A DNA stretch of 39,645 bases from assembly GCA_021732415.1 (NCBI GenBank), contig JAKFVC010000012.1:1-39645 (forward strand). Reading direction: 5' to 3'. Origin of the DNA: Planctomycetaceae bacterium (GTDB lineage Bacteria; Planctomycetota; Planctomycetia; Planctomycetales; Planctomycetaceae). Below the pieces are notes generated by a model. The model saw only the letters and a program-made list of their open reading frames with translations. It ran no database searches and was not told the DNA's origin. Below, in pieces: positions 18,573-25,902 of the stretch; the stretch's first letter is position 1; each line of letters opens with the position of its first letter. The position numbers and the translations under genes are program-made.

Positions 18573-20450
18573 CTACTTCAAGGCCATTTGCAAGACGTGC
18601 TTAGAATCGTTCGTCGGCTTGGACTCTAACACCGGTTCTAACCCCAACCGAGCGATGACGGTATGCAGCGCTGCGGCGAGTGTGCTGACAGTTGAGATGG
18701 AATCAGCAGAACCCAGGCGGGATGCGGCCTGAGTCACATCGCCTTGGAAATTCCACAGTCCGACGACCAACTTGGCCTTGGGGAATCGTCCTTGAAGACG
18801 GCGACGGATCTGACGGGCATGAGTGATCGCGCCCGGTGGCATTGCAGAAATATAGATCAGTTCGGCATCGCTGCCCACATTTAGGTTCGCTCGATCTGCC
18901 GCGGTCTTCATCCAGAGTGACCGTACTTCGCAGCCTGCCAGTTCGATGAGCTGGGCCAGCATATTCGAGACAATCTCTTCGGCAGCACCCGAGGCCGCGA
19001 CGCACAGGACGCGCGGTGGTTCGGACATCGGCAGGACTGGCGGCCCGTCGTCTCCAGGCAACAGGCTGGCCTCGGCGGGAGTATCTTTCAGTTGAGTTTC
19101 GCGTTCCGTTTCGCCGAGATCTTCGACGAAATCCCGGATGCTCTGGAAGATAAATTCCAGACGGTCAGACTCGACTTCGTCCCGCACGAAATCCTTTTCA
19201 CTCTGGTACAGGACTGGGATCAGGACGTTGTCGTAGATATCGACTAACGCATGATCCTTGCGAATTTGATCGAGTATTTCGGCTGCCTCCTCCTGATCTC
19301 CGGCAAGTAGCCGCTGATAGACACGGGTCTTCATATCAAATACGGGTTCATTGCCTAGCAGGATATATAAGAACTGCAGTTGTGGTACATGTTTTCCCAA
19401 CACGAGCAGGCAAACTGTTAGAGGTGTGGCGAGCAGTAATCCGACACCTCCCCACAGCCATGACCAGAAGACGGCCGCGACGAGAATGGCGACGGCGGAT
19501 ACGCCGGTATGTTTGCCAAACAGCCACGGCTCGATGAAGTTGCCGACCATGAATTCTAAGAAGACGAACACACTGAGTGCCAGCATTGGTTCAAGCCAGC
19601 GGGTGGAAATCGCCATCGACAGAGCGACAGGTGCCAGTGCCGCAATCCAAACGCCAATATACGGAATGAACTTCAACACGGCGGTCAAAATGCCCCACAG
19701 GATTGCATTGGGTATGCCAATCAAATAGAGCCCGGCCGTGACGAACAGTCCAAATGCGATATTGATCAGGAACTGAGTGAACAGGTAGCGGGCAACTCGC
19801 TCGGCGGCGTCATTCAGTGCCTGCGTGGTTCCGGTGACTTGTCCTTGTCCGACGAGACGTATGAAGCGATCTCGCAGATCTTCCCTGCGAAACAGGAAGA
19901 AGAGCACCAGCAAAATCACAATGCCGGCTGAGGCCAGGCCTTCAAGGACGGTACCAAACATTCCGCCAAACATTTCCAGCGGAGTCGGCGGGGTCGAGAT
20001 CACGCGGACATCGTAGGGATGTTCGCGTGCCTCGGCGGCCTGGCTGGCTGCAGTCGGTTCTCCGAGTGAGGCGCCGATTTTCTTGGTCGTTCGTGTCACC
20101 TTGCGAATGGCGCTGCCTGCGAAATCATTGAGGGACTTGAATTTGGCTTCAATGTTACCCTGATATTCCGCCAGCTTGGGGGCGAGGTCGGACATCTGGC
20201 TGATGGCGGTCCAGGCAATCATGCCCAACGCAGCGAACGTCAGGACGACGGTGATGAGCACCGCTGGTCCTCGACCGACGCGGCGGCGTTCGAGCCAATT
20301 GCAGGCCGGCGTGAGTAGGAATGTGAACAAGATGGCCATGATGATGGGGAGTAATACTCCCTTGGCCAGGTAGAGCGCTGCAACCACCACCGCGACTGAC
20401 GCCAGGGTGACCATCCATGATGATTTGGCGAGTGTATCAGAACGTGCCAT
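18573..20450 (-). CDS. AI-2E family membrane protein with soluble cobalamin-domain-like tail
   Basis: The 625-aa protein has an N-terminal AI-2E (UPF0118) membrane domain at about residues 12-360, with paired helices near the N-terminus, a soluble insertion (about 85-165) and the typical FIPYIGVWIAALAPVALSM and PLTVCLLVLGKHVPQL stretches. Family members have been linked to autoinducer-2 export and Na+/H+ antiport, so the transported species here is open. The tail is unusual: a helical segment (about 370-450, RLLAGDQEEAAEILDQIRKD then VLIPVLYQSEKDF) resembles the helical cap of cobalamin-binding modules. A Rossmann-like domain follows (about 480-600, RVLCVAASGAAEEIVSNML then LIYISAMPPG) without the DxHxxG cobalamin histidine. 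A TTG 18 bp upstream is in frame, but the ATG at 20450 has AAGGGA before it. It follows the YihY gene by 71 bp on the same strand. Confidence 0.88.
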   Translation of the reverse strand: MARSDTLAKSSWMVTLASVAVVVAALYLAKGVLLPIIMAILFTFLLTPACNWLERRRVGRGPAVLITVVLTFAALGMIAWTAISQMSDLAPKLAEYQGNIEAKFKSLNDFAGSAIRKVTRTTKKIGASLGEPTAASQAAEAREHPYDVRVISTPPTPLEMFGGMFGTVLEGLASAGIVILLVLFFLFRREDLRDRFIRLVGQGQVTGTTQALNDAAERVARYLFTQFLINIAFGLFVTAGLYLIGIPNAILWGILTAVLKFIPYIGVWIAALAPVALSMAISTRWLEPMLALSVFVFLEFMVGNFIEPWLFGKHTGVSAVAILVAAVFWSWLWGGVGLLLATPLTVCLLVLGKHVPQLQFLYILLGNEPVFDMKTRVYQRLLAGDQEEAAEILDQIRKDHALVDIYDNVLIPVLYQSEKDFVRDEVESDRLEFIFQSIRDFVEDLGETERETQLKDTPAEASLLPGDDGPPVLPMSEPPRVLCVAASGAAEEIVSNMLAQLIELAGCEVRSLWMKTAADRANLNVGSDAELIYISAMPPGAITHARQIRRRLQGRFPKAKLVVGLWNFQGDVTQAASRLGSADSISTVSTLAAALHTVIARLGLEPVLESKPTNDSKHVLQMALK

Positions 20451-20521
20451 GAGATCCCTTTGGGGCAACGAAGTACAGTGTGGGCTATGTCGGTTGCATT
20501 AGACAGTGGACGATTAAATTG

Positions 20522-21448
20522 TCAGGGAGATCGCTGATTCGATTTGAGATGCACGGCACCCTCCACGGGTTTAATGTAGTCGCCATATTGCGTCGCCCAG
20601 ACTTGGCTGAGTTCTGCTCCGAACAGGACGATCAACGAGGAATAATAGACCCACACCAGGGCCGCAGCGGTTGAAGCCGCAGAGGCTCCCCAACTGGAGC
20701 CGACCTGTGACACTCGCAGATACCAGCCGATCGCCATCTTGCCGACAATGAACAGGATGGCCGTGATGACGGCGCCGACCCACACGTCACGCCATTGCAG
20801 CAGAGCGTCGGGCAGGATCTTGAAGATTGCGGCGAACAATAAGACCGCGACCGCGAATGTGGCGAGTTCGTTGACGGTTAAAGCGAAAAGCTGCTCGATG
20901 AAATCCGGTGCCGCGCCCTTGAAGGCCGTCAAGATTTGTCCGATCACAGCGGTCAGCGTGAGTGAGACCAACAAAACAAACCAGATGATGGCCACCATGC
21001 CGGCAGTGAGGAGCCGTTTGAAGAGGAAGCCACGAAAGCCGCCTTGTTGGGGATCCGGGGCGACTTGCCAGATCCTGTTCAAGGCCGCTTGAAGTTGCGC
21101 AAAGATGGCCGTAGCCGAAAACAGAAACAAGCCGACTCCGACCAATTTCGAACCAATCCCTAGATCGCCAATGGCAAAATGAGCACCGCCTGTCGTCGTT
21201 GGTTGAAGTTGGATACTCTCCGGCAATTCCGTCTGAATTTCTGTCTGCGGTAAGCCAAGTTCTCCGTAGATCACTCGTTCCACGTCGGATTTCGTGAATC
21301 CCATCATTCCCGTCAGGGCGAGGATCATCACCAGCAGCGGCGGCAACGAGAAAATCGTGTAGTAGGCAATGGCGGCGCCGTACGAGAGACAGTCGTGATC
21401 GACAAATTGCTGGACGGCGGTTCGAAAGCGGTTTAGTGAGGTACCCAT
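20522..21448 (-). CDS. YihY/BrkB family inner-membrane protein
   Basis: The 308-aa protein is an integral membrane protein of the YihY/virulence-factor-BrkB family, once misnamed ribonuclease BN. It shows the family opening with DHDCLSYGAAIAYYTIFSLPPLL (about 18-40), about six membrane segments, and the late motif GSSWGASAASTAAALVWVYYSSLIVLFGAELSQVWA (about 252-287). Members are often associated with envelope stability, and the biochemical role is not settled. An inserted soluble segment (about 60-95) between helices is common in longer family members. It lies upstream of, and in the same direction as, the AI-2E family gene, so a two-gene operon is likely. No clear ribosome binding site precedes the start. 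Confidence 0.88.
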   Translation of the reverse strand: MGTSLNRFRTAVQQFVDHDCLSYGAAIAYYTIFSLPPLLVMILALTGMMGFTKSDVERVIYGELGLPQTEIQTELPESIQLQPTTTGGAHFAIGDLGIGSKLVGVGLFLFSATAIFAQLQAALNRIWQVAPDPQQGGFRGFLFKRLLTAGMVAIIWFVLLVSLTLTAVIGQILTAFKGAAPDFIEQLFALTVNELATFAVAVLLFAAIFKILPDALLQWRDVWVGAVITAILFIVGKMAIGWYLRVSQVGSSWGASAASTAAALVWVYYSSLIVLFGAELSQVWATQYGDYIKPVEGAVHLKSNQRSP

Positions 21449-21986
21449 CGAAGCAACGATCCATAGGGTAACAAATGGCAGGAAGCAGACATGGCGTCGG
21501 CCAAGCGGGCCGCGCCAGTCTTAAGGATCTACGTAGGCAAATGCCGTACCCTCGCTGCAAAGGAAGGATAGATCGGTTAAAGGGTGCAAAATGGGGCGTC
21601 TAGCGTTCACTCTGAGCGTTGTGCGAACACCGTAGGACGGGTCTCCTGGCCCGTCCGAGCCTGCAATATTGATCCGCATGAAGAGTCCGACCTCGCGAGC
21701 TTCGCGTAGCACACGGCTTGCTTGGCCTACCCAAACTGCGAGTGCTTCAATAAGCGAGAATTCGGGTGCCACTGGCTGTGCCAGTGTTTTGCCGGACAGT
21801 GAGTCGATAGACACTCGGCACTGGCATAGCCAGTGGCACCCGAATTCTCGCTTATTGAAGCGTACGGACCTCGCTATGGAAATGGTGCCGTGCGCTGCGC
21901 GAAGCTCGGGAGAGGCGAATTTGTACTAAGTAAAATGTTACAGGCTCGGACGGGCCTGGAGACCCGTCCTACGGCCTACGCGGGCA
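21449..21986. repeat. 538-bp spacer dominated by a nested palindrome
   Basis: The spacer between the HAD-ATPase gene and the YihY gene holds no supportable gene. Most of it is a 345-bp element (21630-21974) with two tiers of inverted repeats, listed separately. Short open frames across it are translations of the repeat arms. Confidence 0.7.
21630..21974. repeat. 345-bp nested inverted-repeat element
   Basis: The outer arms 21630-21663 and 21941-21974 (34 nt) pair at 33 of 34 positions. The inner arms 21744-21786 and 21819-21861 (43 nt) pair at 42 of 43. The segments between inner and outer arms also share weaker complementarity (CGAGCTTCGCG against CGCGAAGCTCG). The whole element could fold into one long hairpin with a 32-nt tip. 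It has no transposase or clear target duplication. It resembles a MITE-like or REP-type composite built from two different repeat families. Near-perfect pairing implies recent origin or selection for pairing. Confidence 0.85.
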
Positions 21987-23735
21987 TTAACTCGCTCCCG
22001 GCACGGGTAACGGTAGAGAAGCCGGCAGGGTGTAATCTTCTTCCACGGCGGCCCGGATCAATGCACGAGTCTCCTGCGGCGTGGCGCTGGTCAATGATTC
22101 CACGCGTGCGGCACTGGCCGCGAGGTTCTCATCTTTGATGCCTTCGCGGAACCAGCGTGAGTAGTCGCCCTCGCGCAAGTGAAATTCCCACGTCTCATCG
22201 TCGATCCCGTCAGCCATTTGCAGGAAGAGCATCAGATTTTGAGCACGCAGATTGAGCTTGTTCTCTGGTCCCCGAAAATAAAAGCTGCGTTCGGGGGGCA
22301 ACTGGCCTTCGGCATACTTGCGGCGATGTCTTTGACGCTCCATCTTGCAGGGGAGCGCCTGAACCTTCTGGGGCGGCTGCGAACTGCCCCGTGACCAAAG
22401 GAGCAGCTCGCCTGGCTGGGGATCATCCATGACATGCGCAACGATCTGAGGCGTCGGCAGTTTCGCAATCCGGGTGAAGCTGGTCAGCGTGTCGGTTGCG
22501 TTGATCCCCACGGCTAACACGGTGTCGACACGTTCCAGAAGAGCCCCCGAGAGGAGCTCCGGATGCACGGTGATAAGCACCACGTTGGTTAACTCTTTAG
22601 GTAGAGTTCCATCCGGTGGAACCCATTCCGCCGGCATCAGATGGTGGGCCTCGTCCAGAATCAACCAATGGGGCCGCCCTGTTCGAGAGCGCATTTGCAG
22701 GAGTTGCGACAGCATCCTCAGGAAGAACGGTGGCCGGTCAGGGATGGGCATGCCGGTCAGGCTGATGACGACGTTCGCTTTAGGATCCTCGAGCAGGCGC
22801 AGTATTTCGTCCTCGGGGGGCGGAGCTTGCGGTCCGCCGAATACGACCGCACCTTCGAGTTCGCTAAAGTCCCCCTCGGGATCGATCAGGCAGAACTGAT
22901 ATTTCTGTTCCTGTAGCGCTTCGACAATTCGCGTGGCGACTGTCGATTTCCCGCTCGCGGAAGGGCCGCAGATCAATGTGCTCCGACCGTAGGGCGAGAG
23001 TTTCACTTCCTGATCGTCACATGTTCCGAGCACGAGATGATGACGTTGCAGTTTGGCATTCAGGTCGGCCATGTCATTCTTGACCAGCCCGTCCATCAAC
23101 TGGCACACGCCATGTCCGTGATCGCCTTCCGTGATGAGGTCCGCGGTGTCCTTCACAGCCTGCAGCGCATTCGCGACGGCGACCGACATCTCACTTAATC
23201 TCAAGAAGGCATGATCATTTTCAGCATCCCCGACACCGACGACGTTATGCGGAGAGATGTGCATCAACTTAAGAGCGGCGAGGAGCCCGCTGGCTTTGTT
23301 GACGCCAGCGGGCAGGATCATCACGGCCCCTTTATTGAAGATCACCTGAAGTTCCAGACCTTGCTCGCGGATCGCATCGAGGACCGCGGCTTGATGGGGC
23401 TCCCAGGTGGCGACGATGACCCGACCGACAGAGATGGGCCCGACGTTTCTGTCATGCAGGGCTTTCAGGAAGCTTTCGCTGGGTGCATCGGCGAGGGGCG
23501 TTTCCACTTTGGTTGATGGACGATATAGGAGCCCACCATTCTCTGCGACGACCCATTCGAAGAGGTCGACCTCAGGAAAGATGGCCAGCAAGTCTGGCAA
23601 CTCTCGTCCGGTGACCATGACGAGTCGGCGACCAGTCGCCAGAAGTTTGCGGAGCGACTCCACTGTGGCAGCATCGACGAGTCCATCATGGGCGAGAGTT
23701 CCGTCGTAGTCAGTCGCCAGTACGTGATATCGCAT
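21987..23735 (-). CDS. HAD-IIB phosphatase fused to a P-loop ATPase
   Basis: The 582-aa protein joins three parts. Residues 1-215 form a HAD-IIB (Cof/sugar-phosphatase-like) hydrolase with motif I DYDGTL (9-13), motif II T42 in VTGRE, motif III K147 and motif IV GDAEND (169-174), so the phosphatase looks active. Residues 230-440 form a HerA/FtsK-like P-loop domain with Walker A GPSASGKST (257-265) and Walker B LILDEAHHL (358-366). Residues 480-582 form a conserved-looking helical tail (NLRAQNLMLFLQMADG, then HLREGDYSRWFREGIKDENLA) that resembles DUF5752-type sequences (tentative). HAD-IIB enzymes include trehalose-phosphate and sucrose-phosphate phosphatases, so a sugar-phosphate substrate would fit the nearby trehalose genes, but this is inference. 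GAGG eight bases before the ATG supports the start. It is read leftward toward the YihY gene. Confidence 0.85.
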   Translation of the reverse strand: MRYHVLATDYDGTLAHDGLVDAATVESLRKLLATGRRLVMVTGRELPDLLAIFPEVDLFEWVVAENGGLLYRPSTKVETPLADAPSESFLKALHDRNVGPISVGRVIVATWEPHQAAVLDAIREQGLELQVIFNKGAVMILPAGVNKASGLLAALKLMHISPHNVVGVGDAENDHAFLRLSEMSVAVANALQAVKDTADLITEGDHGHGVCQLMDGLVKNDMADLNAKLQRHHLVLGTCDDQEVKLSPYGRSTLICGPSASGKSTVATRIVEALQEQKYQFCLIDPEGDFSELEGAVVFGGPQAPPPEDEILRLLEDPKANVVISLTGMPIPDRPPFFLRMLSQLLQMRSRTGRPHWLILDEAHHLMPAEWVPPDGTLPKELTNVVLITVHPELLSGALLERVDTVLAVGINATDTLTSFTRIAKLPTPQIVAHVMDDPQPGELLLWSRGSSQPPQKVQALPCKMERQRHRRKYAEGQLPPERSFYFRGPENKLNLRAQNLMLFLQMADGIDDETWEFHLREGDYSRWFREGIKDENLAASAARVESLTSATPQETRALIRAAVEEDYTLPASLPLPVPGAS

Positions 23736-24000
23736 TGTGTCGCCTCGGGGGAAATTGCGCGTCAGATTGCCATCTCAGGCCACCATTTCCGCGCAGTTCT
23801 CACTATCACGTTGCGAATTGCGGACCCATCTTCAGAAAACCTCACAGGCGTTTCGGTTCCATCGCAGGATTCACCTCTCGACCGGGAGCCAGCCAGCGGA
23901 ATGAATACTGCAGGAGTGATTTTGTCTTGAGGGGCTAGCAGCAACTAGGGGCTCGCTGCGAAACGCACAATCTTTGATGAAATCAGCGGAGATCGTTCCC

Positions 24001-24639
24001 ATGCCGACTCGCAATTTGGATTTGCACGGAAATGCTCCAGACCATTCGCCCGTCGTGTTGCTGCTGATCGATGTCATCAATGATTTGGACTTCCCCGGGG
24101 GCGAAGAGTTGCTGCCGTTTGCAGCCGAGATGGCCTCGAACCTGGCGGCGTTCAAAGAGCGGTGTCGCGATGCAGGAATCTCGTGCGTGTATGTGAACGA
24201 CAATTTTGGTCGTTGGCGGTCCGATTTTCACGTGCAGGTCGCGCGCTGTTCTCGCGATGGAGCCCGAGGGCGTGAAATCGTCCGTCAGTTGTTGCCCGAC
24301 TCTGATGACTATTTCGTTCTGAAACCGAAAAACTCAGGGTTTTTCTCGACTACGCTCGAAATCCTGTTGAAATACTTGCAAGCCGAGCGGCTGATTCTCA
24401 CGGGGCTGACTGGCAATAACTGCGTCCTGTTTACGGCACATGATGCCTATATCCGGGACTATCAATTGCTGATTCCCAGCGACTGCATCGCTTCGCCCAG
24501 CGAGGCTGACAATCGATACGCCTTAGAGCAGATGCGTTCGGTACTGAAGGCCGATGTCCGAGATTCCAGCGAATTTGATCTCCGTGAACTGCTGGCCTCA
24601 AACGCCCCGGAATCGACCGTCGAACGGCATCAGTTTTGA
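24001..24639 (+). CDS. Cysteine hydrolase of the isochorismatase-like family
   Basis: The 212-aa protein has the isochorismatase-like hydrolase fold with its Asp-Lys-Cys triad visible: D24 in LLLIDVINDL, K108 in VLKPKNSGFF and C141 in LTGNNCVLFTAHDAY. The family includes nicotinamidases, N-carbamoylsarcosine amidases and isochorismatases. The residues here do not name a substrate, and no NAD, siderophore or pyrimidine gene sits nearby. The ATG at 24001 with GGAG nine bases upstream is preferred. In-frame ATGs at 23974 and 23977 have no ribosome binding site and would add nine or eight residues. It is divergent from the HAD-ATPase gene, with 265 bp between them, and stands alone. Confidence 0.88.
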   Translation: MPTRNLDLHGNAPDHSPVVLLLIDVINDLDFPGGEELLPFAAEMASNLAAFKERCRDAGISCVYVNDNFGRWRSDFHVQVARCSRDGARGREIVRQLLPDSDDYFVLKPKNSGFFSTTLEILLKYLQAERLILTGLTGNNCVLFTAHDAYIRDYQLLIPSDCIASPSEADNRYALEQMRSVLKADVRDSSEFDLRELLASNAPESTVERHQF

Positions 24640-25068
24640 TCGCGTGCCCGTACGTGTTTGACGCTCTATCAGAGACCGCCTGAACTTCCGAACGGATTGC
24701 GAGTTCAGCGTTTACGGAACTCGGAGATGACTCGCGGCGAAAGCCAATCGCATGGTCGCGCAACTGCCACGCTGGTGCATCGACCACCACGGATTGTGAA
24801 CCAATAAGTCATCCGCAACCGATCGCTGGCGCGACGAAATTTTCACGCCATCCTGTTGCGGTGTTTAACGCAATTGTGAGTCCTACTATGGTGCCGTTGA
24901 CCTCGTTTTCTACGGCCTGCGAGAGGTATGGCTGGACCTACCGGTGGCTGGCATGGGAAGTGCATGAGGTTAAACGCTGTCAAATCAGAAGAATCGGGCT
25001 GATCCCGACTTAAACCATAGCCATATTTGTGCGGCCGTCAGTGGCAGCAAATAGAAGCGAGGCAGTTG
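24640..25068. other. 429-bp spacer with no recognised gene
   Basis: Nothing coding is supported in this spacer between the cysteine hydrolase and the UdgX-like glycosylase. A short hairpin, TCGGG (24994-24998) with CCCGA (25004-25008), lies about 60 bp before the glycosylase start. A 26-codon frame from 24727 has a GGAG in front, but its composition is unconvincing. The promoter of the glycosylase gene is presumably here. Confidence 0.4.
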
Positions 25069-25764
25069 ATGCTCGATAGCTCCCGCGAACAACTTGACAA
25101 GGACGGTTCGGCTGGTGTGGCAGGCGAAGAGGCTGCTGACAAACGCCTGTCTGCGGCAGATTACATGCCTGTGGAACGCAGCCTGGAATCGTTGCGTGCG
25201 GCGGCCGCCAAATGTGAAGGGTGTGACCTTTATATGCGTGCGACTCAGACCGTCTTCGGCTCTGGGCCCGCGCCCGCGGCATTAATGTTTATCGGTGAAG
25301 CACCAGGCGAAAAAGAAGATGATGCCGGTCAACCGTTCGTCGGTCCTGCCGGCAAGCTGCTGGATGATGCCTTCACCGCAGCGGGTATTAATCGGCAAGA
25401 GGTCTACTTGACCAACACAGTCAAGCACTTCAAATGGGAACCCGTCGGCAAACGTCGTTTGCACGCCAAGCCGAACTCGCGAGAAATCAGTGCCTGCCAG
25501 CCGTGGCTGCTTGCCGAGATTCAGACCGTATCGCCGAAATTGATCGTCTGCCTGGGGGCGACTGCCGCTCAATCATTGCTCGGCCACAAGTTCCGGATCA
25601 CGCGTCAGCGCGGACAACTGATGGCACTCGCGAACGGCCAGCAAGTCCTCTCGACCTGGCACCCCTCATCGATTCTTCGAACTCCCGATGCCGACGCACG
25701 TCAACGCATGCAGGAAGAACTGTTCCTCGACCTGAGGGCCGCGGCCGCCTTTGCCCGTGGGTAG
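25069..25764 (+). CDS. udgX: UdgX-type uracil-DNA glycosylase
   Basis: The 231-aa protein belongs to the family 4-like uracil-DNA glycosylases: motif A GEAPGEKEDDAGQPFVGPAG with E77, and motif B WHPSSILR. It also has the insertion that defines UdgX, NTVKHFKWEPVGKRRLHAKP, in which the histidine of KRRxH (H132 here) is the residue that in Mycobacterium smegmatis UdgX (H109) bonds covalently to the DNA abasic site after uracil removal. Cysteines of an iron-sulphur site are seen as KCEGC (C49, C52) and ACQPW (C143); the position that is a cysteine in ordinary family 4 enzymes is the histidine of VKHFK here. The ATG at 25069 has GAGG six to seven bases upstream; an upstream TTG start is less likely. 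The first 40 residues are poorly conserved-looking and probably flexible. It converges with the MFS gene. Confidence 0.9.
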   Translation: MLDSSREQLDKDGSAGVAGEEAADKRLSAADYMPVERSLESLRAAAAKCEGCDLYMRATQTVFGSGPAPAALMFIGEAPGEKEDDAGQPFVGPAGKLLDDAFTAAGINRQEVYLTNTVKHFKWEPVGKRRLHAKPNSREISACQPWLLAEIQTVSPKLIVCLGATAAQSLLGHKFRITRQRGQLMALANGQQVLSTWHPSSILRTPDADARQRMQEELFLDLRAAAAFARG

Positions 25765-25813
25765 CGGTTGAGCTGAATTAGCATCACGCAACAAAGTAGA
25801 GCTGCGAACATAT

Positions 25814-25880
25814 TGTAGCCACGCTCGCCGGAGCGTGGGCATCCACCGTGAATGCCCATGTTCTGGCGAACGTGGCTACA
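25814..25880. terminator. Candidate bidirectional terminator hairpin
   Basis: The arms 25814-25842 and 25852-25880 (29 nt each) pair at 25 of 29 positions around a 9-nt loop. The mismatches are all transitions, so some become G-U pairs in RNA. The hairpin lies in the 138-bp gap between two converging genes (udgX and the MFS gene), where a shared terminator is expected. A T-rich run follows only loosely. It may also be a copy of a dispersed intergenic repeat (GTAGCCACG-CGTGGCTAC). Confidence 0.6.
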
Positions 25881-25902
25881 TCGTTTTCTCTTGCCCCTAC
25901 CT

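Noticed and set aside
21521-21814. 97-codon leftward frame across the 345-bp palindrome
   Set aside because: It is a translation of inverted-repeat arms and has no family similarity that I recognise.
21630-21974. Insertion sequence with a degraded transposase
   Set aside because: No frame in the element resembles a transposase, and I could not find matching target duplications at its ends.
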